Shown here: positions 1 through 8,375 of the stretch, one piece after another | Position numbering within the stretch: position 1 is the stretch's first letter | Layout of the letters: each line of letters starts with the position of its first letter | NCBI GenBank assembly: GCA_005788585.1 | Contig: SYBY01000466.1 | Location: 1-8,375, forward strand | Length of the DNA stretch: 8,375 nt | Source of the DNA: Actinomycetota bacterium | GTDB lineage: Bacteria; Actinomycetota; Thermoleophilia; Solirubrobacterales; Solirubrobacteraceae | Reading direction: 5' to 3' | Translations under genes and position numbers: made by a program | The notes under the pieces: generated by a model | What the model was told of the DNA's origin: nothing | Seen by the model: the letters and a program-made list of their open reading frames with translations, nothing else | Databases searched by the model: none

Positions 1-955
1 CATGGATCCGCCGCGGCACACGCACTACCGGCTGATCCTGCAGAAGGTCTTCACGCCCCACGCGGTCGCGAAGCTCGAGGACGGCATCCGCGCCCGCGTG
101 ACCCGCGCGATCGACGCGTTCATCGAGGACGGCGCCTGCGACCTCGTGACGGCCCTCACGGTTCCCGTCCCGCTCGGCGTCCTGACCGAGCTGATGGGCG
201 TCCCGGACGTCGACGTGCCGCAGTTCTTCGACTGGACCGAGCGCATCGTCGCCGCCCAGGGCGCGCCCGAGCCGGCGGCTGCCGCGCCCGTGCTCGCCGA
301 GATGGCGCCCTACCTGCACGCGCAGATCGAGCGGCAGATGGCCGACGGCAACGCGGAGTCGATCGTCATGCGCCTGCGCAGCGGGGAGGTCAAGGGGGAG
401 GACCTCAACGAGCTGGAGATCCTCACGTTCTTCGCCGTCCTGACGTTCGCGGGCAACGACACGACGCGCAACACGGCGTCGAACGGGCTGCTCGCGCTGC
501 TCCAGCACCCTGGCCTGCTGGACGAGCTGGCGGCGGACCCGTCGCTGATCCCGGGCGCGGTCGAGGAGTCGCTGCGCTGGTCGACCGTCGTGCAGTGGTT
601 CAACCGCACCGTGACGACCGACACCGAGCTCGGCGGCCAGGCGATCCCGGCCGGCGACCGCGTGGTCATGTGGTACGCCAGCGGGTCGCGTGACGAGACG
701 GTCTTCGGCGCCCCCGACACCTTCGACATCCGCCGCCACAAGCCCGACCACCAGGCGTTTGGCGGCGGCGGCCGGCACTTCTGCCTCGGTGCGGGGCTGG
801 CGCGTGCGGAGCTGCGTATCGTTCTCGAAGAGGTGTCGCGACGCATGAGGAACCTGGAGCTCGCCGGTGACGTCGAGCGGCTGCCGTCCAACTGGGCGAA
901 CGGCCTGACGCGCCTGCCCGTCACCTTCACGCCGGGCCCGCGCGAGGCGTCCTGA
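1..955 (+). CDS. Cytochrome P450, 5'-truncated by the window edge (CYP125/142-like clan)
   Basis: Heme-thiolate monooxygenase that inserts one oxygen atom from O2 into an organic substrate, using electrons from a ferredoxin/reductase pair not seen here. The window holds about 317 C-terminal residues in the frame starting at base 2. A bacterial P450 is usually about 400 residues, so roughly 80-100 N-terminal residues lie upstream, and the first Met is internal. Visible landmarks, numbered from that Met: the C-helix DPPRHTHYR motif (2-10), the I-helix oxygen-activation motif AGNDTT (150-155), the K-helix ExxR (E189, R192), and the heme loop FGGGGRHFCLG with thiolate ligand C261. The TTRN after the I-helix motif and the C-terminal SNWANGLTRLPV pattern recall the steroid- and terpene-oxidising CYP125/CYP142 clan; the substrate is inferred only loosely. 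A TetR gene follows after 1 nt, so the two are probably cotranscribed. Confidence 0.95.
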   Translation, partial: MDPPRHTHYRLILQKVFTPHAVAKLEDGIRARVTRAIDAFIEDGACDLVTALTVPVPLGVLTELMGVPDVDVPQFFDWTERIVAAQGAPEPAAAAPVLAEMAPYLHAQIERQMADGNAESIVMRLRSGEVKGEDLNELEILTFFAVLTFAGNDTTRNTASNGLLALLQHPGLLDELAADPSLIPGAVEESLRWSTVVQWFNRTVTTDTELGGQAIPAGDRVVMWYASGSRDETVFGAPDTFDIRRHKPDHQAFGGGGRHFCLGAGLARAELRIVLEEVSRRMRNLELAGDVERLPSNWANGLTRLPVTFTPGPREAS

Positions 956-956
956 C

Positions 957-1580
957 TTGCCCTCGGTGACCAGACAGCGCCGCGGCGTGGCCGAGCGCCG
1001 TGCGGCGGTCGAGCGCCAGGTGCTCGAGGCGGTCGAGCGGCTGCTGGCCGGGGGCGAGTCGTTCACGTCGCTCGGCATCCAGCGGATCGCCGAGGAGGCG
1101 GGCATGGCCCGCACCACGTTCTACGGCCACTTCCGCGACAAGCCGACGCTGCTCATGCGCGTGACCGACAGCGCGACGCAGGACCTCTTCGCCGCGTCGA
1201 ACGCCTGGGTGCGCAATGACGAGAGCACGCTCGAACAGCTCGAGCAGACGGTCTTCGACCTGATCCGCGGCTACCGCGAGCACCTCCCGCTGCTGCGCGC
1301 GGTCCAGGAGGTCGCGGCCTACGAGCCCGAGGTCGAGGCGTTCTGGCGCAGCACGGTCGAGGGGTTCGCCGAGGGCGTCCGGCGGCGGCTGGAACGCGAC
1401 GTCAAGGCCGGCCGCGTCCCCGCTGACCTCGACACGCGGACGACCGCGTTCTGGGTCGCGTGGGGCGCCGAGCGCACGGTCGCCGTGCACGTCGCGACGC
1501 GCCCGCCTCGCGGGGACCGCAGGACGGCCGCCGGGATCGCTGCGGCATCGTGGGCGGCAATGCGTCGCGCTCCTACGTGA
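957..1580 (+). CDS. TetR/AcrR-family transcriptional regulator
   Basis: Dimeric DNA-binding repressor, probably released by a small lipophilic or acyl-CoA ligand. The 207-residue length is normal for the family. The N-terminal TetR helix-turn-helix covers about residues 36-62 (IQRIAEEAGMARTTFYGHF core), followed by an all-helical ligand-binding domain that I cannot assign to a subtype. The TTG start at 957 is 1 nt after the P450 stop, which suggests translational coupling; a GTG at 966 is an alternative start that removes three residues. No strong Shine-Dalgarno is visible for either. The position directly behind the P450 suggests it regulates that operon, whose promoter and operator lie outside the window. 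Its last 8 bp overlap the 3' end of the convergent DUF4177-like gene. Confidence 0.92.
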   Translation: MPSVTRQRRGVAERRAAVERQVLEAVERLLAGGESFTSLGIQRIAEEAGMARTTFYGHFRDKPTLLMRVTDSATQDLFAASNAWVRNDESTLEQLEQTVFDLIRGYREHLPLLRAVQEVAAYEPEVEAFWRSTVEGFAEGVRRRLERDVKAGRVPADLDTRTTAFWVAWGAERTVAVHVATRPPRGDRRTAAGIAAASWAAMRRAPT

Positions 1581-1761
1581 TCGGGCGCTTGAGCAGGACG
1601 ACCGGCCACGCGACCAGGTCCCCCTGCTTGAGCGTGAGGCCGACGGCCTCCCAGCCCTGCGCCCCGAGCTTGTTGAGCTGCTTGGGCGACAGGCCGGACG
1701 ACCCCTTCTTCATCTTGCGCGCGCCGTCGAGGGGGACCACCAAGTATTCGAAGTTCTCCAT
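1573..1761 (-). CDS. Small DUF4177-like protein
   Basis: A 62-residue protein beginning MENFEYLVVPL. The pattern is an aromatic-rich YLVVPL strand, then LNKLGAQGWEAVGL (residues about 30-43), then a hydrophobic strand ending LLKRPIT. This matches the short DUF4177 family, whose hallmark is L-N-x-L-G-x-x-G-W-E-x-V followed by a FLKRP-like end. The family has no established function; no signal peptide or membrane segment is seen, so it is probably cytosolic. The ATG at 1761 is favoured because a good promoter (ATGACA, 18 nt, TAGCGT at 1768-1797) ends 6 nt before it and there is no Shine-Dalgarno, consistent with a leaderless mRNA. Its 3' end overlaps the TetR gene by 8 bp on the opposite strand. 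Confidence 0.8.
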   Translation of the reverse strand: MENFEYLVVPLDGARKMKKGSSGLSPKQLNKLGAQGWEAVGLTLKQGDLVAWPVVLLKRPIT

Positions 1762-1767
1762 GCGCTG

Positions 1768-1797
1768 ACGCTATGCAGCGTGGCCTGGGCCTGTCAT
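1768..1797 (-). promoter_or_regulatory. Sigma-A-like promoter of the DUF4177-like gene
   Basis: On the minus strand, ATGACA (1797-1792, 5 of 6 to TTGACA) and TAGCGT (1773-1768, fits TANNNT) are separated by 18 nt. The expected transcription start falls at or next to the ATG at 1761, so the message would be leaderless. A short inverted repeat ACGCT-ATGC-AGCGT (1768-1781) overlaps the -10 box and may be chance. Predicted by eye only. Confidence 0.5.
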
Positions 1798-1852
1798 CCG
1801 TACCTCACCACACCCGCGATCGGTGGACCTCCGGCGCTGCGAAGATCGGGCC

Positions 1853-2233
1853 ATGCCCGACTGGACGAAGAAGAACTTCGGCGACCTGCGCGACGTCAGC
1901 CCCGACCACGTCGACATCCAGTGGCGGTTCGCCCGCGACGCGCTCGGCTCCCCCGAGCTGGGGATCAGCCGCTTCACGTACGAGCCCGGCGCCCGGATGC
2001 CGTGGGGCCACCGCCACCGCGAGCAGGAGGAGGCCTACGTCGTGGCGTCCGGGTCGGGGCGCGCGAAGCTCGACGACGAGATCATCGAGCTGGGACCGTG
2101 GGACGTCCTGCGCGTCGCCCCCGGCGTGACCCGCTCGTTCGAGGCCGGCCCGGACGGGATGGACCTCATCTGCATCGGCGGGCGCAAGCCGAAGGGCGGC
2201 GACGCGGAGCGGTTCGAGGACTTCTGGCCCTGA
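1853..2233 (+). CDS. Single-domain cupin protein
   Basis: A 126-residue beta-barrel protein of the cupin_2 type. Cupin motif 1 is visible as GHRHREQEEAYVVASGSG (residues 52-69), with H53, H55 and E59/E60 as likely metal ligands. Motif 2 is GPWDVLRVAPGVTRSFEAG (81-99), where the usual last metal-binding His after P-G-x-x is Arg (R94). A metal site would therefore have two His and one Glu, or the protein may be a non-catalytic binder. The ATG at 1853 is preferred over an in-frame GTG at 1823 because MPDWTKKNF is a natural N-terminus and the extra ten residues look like upstream noise. The gene stands alone, divergent from the DUF4177-like gene and convergent with the CoA-binding gene 9 bp downstream. 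The substrate is unknown. Confidence 0.85.
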   Translation: MPDWTKKNFGDLRDVSPDHVDIQWRFARDALGSPELGISRFTYEPGARMPWGHRHREQEEAYVVASGSGRAKLDDEIIELGPWDVLRVAPGVTRSFEAGPDGMDLICIGGRKPKGGDAERFEDFWP

Positions 2234-2240
2234 TCGGGCC
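2226..2240. terminator. Short hairpin at a convergent junction
   Basis: GGCCC-TGATC-GGGCC forms a perfect 5-bp stem with a 5-nt loop that contains the cupin stop codon, and it lies between the convergent cupin and CoA-binding genes. Its position suits a bidirectional terminator, but there is no clear T-tract on either side and such stems are frequent in GC-rich DNA. Confidence 0.25.
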
Positions 2241-2242
2241 GT

Positions 2243-2788
2243 CTACACCCGTCGCGGCACGTTCCCCGCCAGCTTCAGCATGCTGCACATGACCTTGTGC
2301 CCCGGGTCCGAGGTGGGGCCGAACATGCACGGGCAGCCGCCGTCGATGACGTGGATGCCGTGCTCGCGCCCGTAGGACGCGGCGGTCGGGGACACGCTGC
2401 CCTCACCCGGGCCGCGGTGCATCCACACGTGTTCGATCCCGAGCTCGGCGCACTCGCGCATCGTCGCGTCGGCGGTCTCCGGCTTCGTGCCGATCACGAC
2501 CGCCTCGACGCCCTCGGGGATGTCGCGCAGCGAGTGGTAGGACGTGTCGCCCTCGACCTCGTCGGCGTTCGGGTTGACCGCGAACACCTCGTAGCCGCGG
2601 TCGCGGAAGCGCCGGTAGACGAAGTTCGCGCCGTGGTCCTTCGGGCTGCGTGAGACGCCTGTCACGGCGACGCGCTTGTGCGTGAGGAACTGCTCGGCTG
2701 CAGCCTTGATCTTCTCCACGGCTTCATCTCCCTCTCGATTGGCGCGATCGTACGTCTGGGTCGCCGCCGCGCCATCGGTACTGGTCAC
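2243..2788 (-). CDS. CoA-binding domain protein (CoA_binding_2 / YccU-like)
   Basis: Rossmann-like CoA-binding protein of 181 residues. It shows the nucleotide-binding start KRVAVTGVSRSPKDHGANFVYRRF (residues 38-61), then GYEVFAVNPNADEVEG (65-80), VEAVVIGTKPETA (94-106), and a C-terminal block with C152, C154, H164 and C168 (GGCPCMFGPTSDPGHKVMC). The family resembles the CoA-binding half of succinyl-CoA synthetases, but its cellular role is not firmly known. The GTG at 2788 is preceded by AGGA; an in-frame GTG at 2719, preceded by GGGAG at 8 nt, would give 158 residues, nearer the usual family size, so the start is uncertain. It is the last gene of a minus-strand operon, 33 bp after the thioesterase-like gene, consistent with acyl-CoA metabolism. 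Confidence 0.88.
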   Translation of the reverse strand: MTSTDGAAATQTYDRANREGDEAVEKIKAAAEQFLTHKRVAVTGVSRSPKDHGANFVYRRFRDRGYEVFAVNPNADEVEGDTSYHSLRDIPEGVEAVVIGTKPETADATMRECAELGIEHVWMHRGPGEGSVSPTAASYGREHGIHVIDGGCPCMFGPTSDPGHKVMCSMLKLAGNVPRRV

Positions 2789-2821
2789 GGTTCCTGACCG
2801 CGGAGGTTCCCGCGAGCGGGA

Positions 2822-3734
2822 TCAGCCCGGATGCCCGGCGAACAGCGTCGCCCGCTGCTCGTCGGTGAGCGCCACGATCACGAACGTCCCTGTGGCCGTC
2901 GCGACCGGCTGGCCGCCGCTCGTCATCTCCGCCTCGACGACGATGCGCCGCCCCTCGCGCGACGTGATGCGGCTGCGGATCTCCAGCGCCATGCCCAGGA
3001 GCACGGGCCGCAGGAACCGCACGGAGAGCGAACGGGTCAGCGCGAGCTCGCCGGCAAGCACGAGCGGTGCGGTGCCCATGGCGTCGTCGAGGGCGGCGAA
3101 GAGCGCGCCGCCGTGCAGCGTGCCGGGCGCGCCGGTGAATGCGGGGGTGGCGAGCAGTGCGCTGACGATCTCGTCTCCGTCGCGCGCGTGGCGCATCCGC
3201 AGGCCGCGCGGGTTCGCCGACCCGCAGCCGAAGCAGGACGCGCGGTGGGGGTCGAGGATCGGCGCGCCCGCGGGGACGGGCCGCTCGTCCGGGATGACGG
3301 CGGCGCGCCCGGTGTCGCGGTTGCCGCGGAAGTGCTCGATTGGGACCTGGATGAACACCGCCTCGCCGCGGGCGGTGACCTCGCCGTCGTGACGGACGAC
3401 CCCCTCGACGAACGCCTTGCGTCCCTCGGTCTCGCGCAGCCAGGCCTCCGCCTCCACCGGCGCGCCGATCGGCGTGGGGGCGAGGTACTCGACGGTCAGC
3501 GTGCCTGTCACCGACGGCCGCTGGTGCAGGATGTTGACGGTCGTCCCGAGGACCTCGTCGAGGATGAGCGCGGGGATGCCGCCGTGTGCGGTGCCCGGTG
3601 CGCCGCTGAGGTGCGCGTCGAGTGTCACCCGGGCGAGCGCGTGATCGCCGCGGCCGGCGAGCTGCAGGTGCACGCCGTCGGGCTGGCCCGGCCCGCAGCC
3701 GAAGCACGCGTCGTGATGCGGGCGCATGGCCTGC

Positions 3735-3742
<8 letters not shown>
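2822..3742 (-). CDS. Tandem double-hotdog (PaaI/4HBT-like) thioesterase
   Basis: Probably hydrolyses acyl-CoA thioesters. The 306-residue protein holds two copies of a hotdog domain. Copy 1 has CFGCG (13-17) and GAPGTAHGGIPALILDE (47-63); copy 2 has CFGCG (170-174) and GAPGTLHGGALFAALDD (204-220). The spacing between the two motifs is 34 residues in both copies, and the copies are offset by 157 residues. The HGG plus a downstream acidic residue is the usual hotdog active-site region, and both copies keep it. The CxxCG start is common in actinobacterial PaaI-like proteins. Most family members are single-domain (about 130-160 aa) and dimerise, so this fusion may form an internal dimer. The GTG at 3742 overlaps the dehydrogenase stop by 8 bp; an ATG at 3727 (301 aa, 7-bp gap) is equally plausible. 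Substrate unknown. Confidence 0.9.
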
Positions 3743-4886
<1,144 letters not shown>

Positions 4887-4890
4887 GGGT

Positions 4891-4895
4891 CCTCC
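4891..4895 (-). promoter_or_regulatory. Shine-Dalgarno of the acyl-CoA dehydrogenase gene
   Basis: GGAGG on the minus strand ends 4 nt before the GTG at 4886. It fixes the start, because the reading frame stays open far upstream (to about 5774) with no other ribosome site and without family-like sequence. Confidence 0.8.
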
Positions 4896-4903
4896 GGGAG
4901 AGT

Positions 4904-4940
4904 CGACATTTACCCCGACACTGTGTCGAACACCATGTCG
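4904..4940. promoter_or_regulatory. Nested 37-bp palindromic operator candidate
   Basis: The layout is CGACAT, 6 nt, CGACAC, T, GTGTCG, 6 nt, ATGTCG, exactly symmetric about base 4922. The inner arms (4916-4921 and 4923-4928) and outer arms (4904-4909 and 4935-4940) are perfect complements, and the CGACAY half-site repeats at a 12-bp period on each side. It fills most of the divergent gap between the acyl-CoA dehydrogenase operon and the NMO-family/F420 operon and would overlap the -35 region of the latter. This is the form expected for a regulator dimer, or two dimers, controlling both operons; the regulator is unknown and may not be in the window. Confidence 0.55.
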
Positions 4941-4950
4941 CAGGGTTCTG

Positions 4951-6977
<2,027 letters not shown>

Positions 6978-6984
6978 CGCGGCC

Positions 6985-7263
6985 TCAGACGGCGCGCGTG
7001 GTGCCGCCGCGCCTGCTGACCGCGAGGTTGAACAGGAAGAGGAACAGCAGCGCGCCGCCGATGGCGATCAGCCACGTGCCGAGGCTGAAGAAGCTGCCAA
7101 GCCCGCCGAGGCCGGCAGCCGAGGCGATGAGGCCTCCGAGCAGCGCCCCGACGACGCCGACGAGCAGGGTTCCGAGGAAGCCACCGGGCTCCTCGCCGCT
7201 GAAGAGTGCCTTGGCGATCACGCCTGCGATGAGGCCGAGAATGAGGAAGGCGATGATGCCCAT
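6985..7263 (-). CDS. GlsB/YeaQ/YmgE-family small membrane protein
   Basis: A 92-residue protein with three hydrophobic segments, about residues 2-21, 28-52 and 61-82. It is rich in Gly and Ala and carries the family pattern MGIIAFLILGLIAGVIAK, then GGFLGTLLVGVVGALLGG. This is the transglycosylase-associated/GlsB family of stress-linked inner-membrane proteins of unknown biochemical role; it ends in a basic tail SRRGGTTRAV. The ATG at 7263 is clear because AAGGAG (7269-7274) sits 5 nt upstream; the open frame continues to 7317 but without family sequence. A TTGACC (7328-7323) and GGGTAC (7310-7305) lie upstream on the same strand but with poor spacing, so no promoter is called. The gene is convergent with the F420 enzyme gene, 7 bp away, and appears unrelated to its neighbours' pathway. 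Confidence 0.92.
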   Translation of the reverse strand: MGIIAFLILGLIAGVIAKALFSGEEPGGFLGTLLVGVVGALLGGLIASAAGLGGLGSFFSLGTWLIAIGGALLFLFLFNLAVSRRGGTTRAV

Positions 7264-7268
7264 GGGGT

Positions 7269-7274
7269 CTCCTT
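7269..7274 (-). promoter_or_regulatory. Shine-Dalgarno of the GlsB-family gene
   Basis: AAGGAG on the minus strand with a 5-nt spacer to the ATG at 7263. It decides this start against the longer open frame. Confidence 0.85.
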
Positions 7275-7338
7275 GTGCCGGGGAAAGATCGTGCTCCTCT
7301 GGCGGTACCCGGCGCACGGGCCGGTCAAGCGTGGACCC

Positions 7339-7377
7339 GCCGCAGGAAACGGGCGCTGGGCGCCCTCTTCTTGCGGC
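7339..7377. terminator. 39-nt hairpin just after the second TetR gene
   Basis: Bases 7339-7348 pair with 7368-7377 (ten pairs, one of them G-T), then two mismatches, then GGGCGC (7351-7356) pairs with GCGCCC (7360-7365) around a 3-nt loop. It starts 6 nt beyond the TetR stop in the direction of transcription and lies in the 120-bp gap before the GlsB-family gene. There is no long U-tract, so it may be a weak terminator or a 3'-end stabiliser. Confidence 0.4.
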
Positions 7378-7383
7378 CGATCT

Positions 7384-7956
7384 TCAGGGGAAGCGCTCGA
7401 GCAGGTCGTCGAGCGCCCCGAGCAGGAGCGTGGCCACGTCGTCGCGCGGCAGCGCGGCCGGGTCCGCCGCCCACGCCAGCCCGACGTCCTCCACCATCGC
7501 CACCCACCCGCCCACGGCGAGCCGCAGCGCGGGCGCCGACGGGTCCCGCCCCAGCGCGCGCAGCACCCCGTCGACCAGTTCCGCGCGGGTCTCCGCGTTG
7601 ATCTCCGCGACCTCGGGGTCGGCCCCGCCGACGCCTCGCAGCAGCGACAGATACGGATCGCGGCGGCGCTCGAGGAACGCCAGGAACCGGTCCAGGATGA
7701 CCGGAACCCCCTCGTCGCCGGTGACCAGCACGACGCGCCGCACCCGCCGCGCGGCCGCCCGGATGACCGCCAGGTGGTAGTCGCGCTTCGTCGGGAAGTA
7801 GTTGAACAGCAGCGACCGGGAGATGCCGGCCTCTCGCGCGACGTCGTCCACCGTGATCTCCGTGATCGGGCGCTCGGTGAGCATGCGCAGGCCGATGCCG
7901 ACGAGCTGGCGGCGGCGCTCATCCGGAGGCAGGCGACGGGGGGTGGGGGTGGCCAC
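7384..7956 (-). CDS. TetR/AcrR-family regulator, divergent from an acyl-CoA dehydrogenase
   Basis: A 190-residue TetR protein. The helix-turn-helix spans about residues 32-58 (ITVDDVAREAGISRSLLFNYF core), preceded by an Arg-rich stretch PRRLPPDERRRQ that may contact DNA. The C-terminal ligand domain ends naturally in LLLGALDDLLERFP. The GTG at 7956 is preferred: an in-frame GTG at 7965 overlaps the predicted -10 box (TAGGGT, 7969-7964) and would not be transcribed. With 7956 the expected transcription start is at the start codon, a leaderless arrangement. It very probably binds the 7978-7992 palindrome, repressing itself and the divergent acyl-CoA dehydrogenase, as FadR-like TetR regulators of fatty-acid degradation do; the ligand would then be an acyl-CoA. 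That role is inferred from position only. Confidence 0.93.
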   Translation of the reverse strand: MATPTPRRLPPDERRRQLVGIGLRMLTERPITEITVDDVAREAGISRSLLFNYFPTKRDYHLAVIRAAARRVRRVVLVTGDEGVPVILDRFLAFLERRRDPYLSLLRGVGGADPEVAEINAETRAELVDGVLRALGRDPSAPALRLAVGGWVAMVEDVGLAWAADPAALPRDDVATLLLGALDDLLERFP

Positions 7957-7963
7957 GCACGGC

Positions 7964-7992
7964 ACCCTACGCCCTTGTTGAGCAATGCTCAA
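7964..7992 (-). promoter_or_regulatory. Promoter of the second TetR gene
   Basis: On the minus strand, TTGAGC (7992-7987) and TAGGGT (7969-7964) are separated by exactly 17 nt. The -35 box lies in the palindrome. Start of transcription is expected at about 7957-7956, which coincides with the chosen GTG. Confidence 0.55.
7978..7992. promoter_or_regulatory. 15-bp palindromic TetR operator candidate
   Basis: TTGAGCAATGCTCAA has perfect 7-bp arms around one central base (7985). Two more complementary pairs outside a single mismatch extend it to 21 bp (7975-7995). It lies between the TetR and acyl-CoA dehydrogenase genes and contains the -35 boxes of both predicted promoters, so one bound dimer would block both. 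The size and symmetry match known TetR-family sites. Confidence 0.7.
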
Positions 7993-8006
7993 TAACGCGA
8001 TAGGGT
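7978..8006 (+). promoter_or_regulatory. Promoter of the second acyl-CoA dehydrogenase gene
   Basis: TTGAGC (7978-7983) and TAGGGT (8001-8006) with a 17-nt spacer, the mirror image of the TetR promoter. Transcription would start near 8013, leaving about 5 nt before the ATG at 8018; this argues against the ATG at 8009. Confidence 0.55.
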
Positions 8007-8017
8007 CCATGATCACC

Positions 8018-8375
8018 ATGGACTTCACGCACTCCGAGCGCGCGCAGGACCTGCTCCAGCGCCTCACGCAGTTCCACGAGCAGGAGGTCGCCCCCGCCGA
8101 GGAGCCCTACCTGCGCGAGCTCATGGACCGCGACGACCCGTGGGTCGTCCTGCCGGTCATCGAGGAGCTCAAGGCCAAGGCCAAGGCCCTCGGGCTGTGG
8201 AACCTCTTCCTGCCCGACCCGACGCTGGGCGCCGGGCTGAAGAACGTCGAGTACGCGCCGCTGGCCGAGCAGATGGGCCGTTCGATCATCGCCAGCGAGA
8301 TCTCCAACTGCAACGCGCCGGACACGGGCACCATGGAGGTGCTGCACCTCTTCGGCTCCGACGCGCAGAAGGACC
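8018..8375 (+). CDS. Acyl-CoA dehydrogenase (ACAD10/11-like), 3'-truncated by the window edge
   Basis: The first 119 residues of an acyl-CoA dehydrogenase; the frame is open to the last base. It begins MDFTHSERAQDLLQRLTQF, continues with an acidic helical stretch, LKAKAKALGLWNLFLPD (51-67), VEYAPLAEQMGRS (77-89) and the telling NCNAPDTGTMEVLHLFG (97-113). The N-C-N-A-P-D-T-G-x-M-E-V-L block is typical of the ACAD10/11-like group, often encoded in actinobacterial fatty-acid and steroid catabolic clusters. The FAD-binding middle and the catalytic Glu are outside the window. The ATG at 8018 is chosen over an in-frame ATG at 8009 because the promoter's start point lies between them and MDF is a usual beginning. 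The divergent TetR gene and shared palindrome point to acyl-CoA-responsive control. Confidence 0.92.
   Translation, partial: MDFTHSERAQDLLQRLTQFHEQEVAPAEEPYLRELMDRDDPWVVLPVIEELKAKAKALGLWNLFLPDPTLGAGLKNVEYAPLAEQMGRSIIASEISNCNAPDTGTMEVLHLFGSDAQKD

Noticed and set aside
1768..1781. ACGCT-ATGC-AGCGT inverted repeat as an operator.
   Set aside because: Five-base arms are common by chance and no regulator is adjacent; recorded only as overlapping the -10 box.
1762..1852. Promoter for the cupin gene in the divergent gap.
   Set aside because: Only GAAGAT at 1841-1846 is placed like a -10 box and it matches poorly, with no -35; not called.
7302..7328. Possible stress-sigma or sigma-A promoter for the GlsB-family gene (TTGACC and GGGTAC on the minus strand).
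   Set aside because: Spacing between the boxes fits neither class, and no GTTT-like -35 is seen at the right distance.
7325..7383. A lysine/arginine-rich tail in another minus-strand frame past the TetR stop, which might indicate a frameshifted C-terminus.
   Set aside because: The TetR protein ends with a normal final helix at usual length, and the basic stretch is explained by the hairpin region's composition.

Overview
The window is very GC-rich (roughly 70% by eye, not computed), uses GTG and TTG starts freely, and carries an F420-type luciferase-like oxidoreductase, two TetR regulators, a bacterial cytochrome P450 and two acyl-CoA dehydrogenases. This fits a high-GC actinobacterium. A Solirubrobacterales/Thermoleophilia-like soil lineage is my guess, but the sequence alone does not settle it. 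I see no tRNA, rRNA, insertion sequence, CRISPR array or phage gene. It looks like chromosomal catabolic DNA, almost fully coding.

Layout from left to right. (1) On the plus strand, the 3' part of a cytochrome P450 is followed 1 nt later by a TetR regulator (1-1580). (2) A small DUF4177-like gene on the minus strand (1573-1761) overlaps the regulator tail to tail. It diverges from a single-domain cupin gene (1853-2233, plus). (3) A minus-strand operon reads from 4886 down to 2243: acyl-CoA dehydrogenase, a tandem two-hotdog thioesterase-like protein, then a CoA-binding-domain protein. (4) Diverging from it across a 76-bp gap is a plus-strand pair (4963-6977): an NMO-fold FMN enzyme closely resembling Pseudomonas PA1024 NADH:quinone reductase, and a Rv3520c-like F420-dependent oxidoreductase, joined by an ATGA overlap. 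(5) A GlsB/YeaQ-type small membrane protein lies on the minus strand (6985-7263). (6) A second TetR gene (7384-7956, minus) diverges from a second acyl-CoA dehydrogenase (8018 onward, plus), which runs off the end of the window.

Together the genes suggest acyl-CoA or steroid/terpenoid-like catabolism: P450 hydroxylation, acyl-CoA dehydrogenation, thioester hydrolysis, CoA binding and flavin/F420 redox enzymes under TetR control. The substrate cannot be read from the sequence.

The most interesting structure is regulatory. The TetR/acyl-CoA dehydrogenase intergene holds two back-to-back promoters, each TTGAGC-N17-TAGGGT, placed symmetrically around a 15-bp palindrome that contains both -35 boxes. 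The 4887-4962 intergene holds a nested 37-bp symmetric operator-like element. Several starts sit 6-7 nt after a TAGNNT -10 box, as expected for leaderless mRNAs. I found no clearly new multi-gene system; this is a well-organised but mostly conventional catabolic locus.
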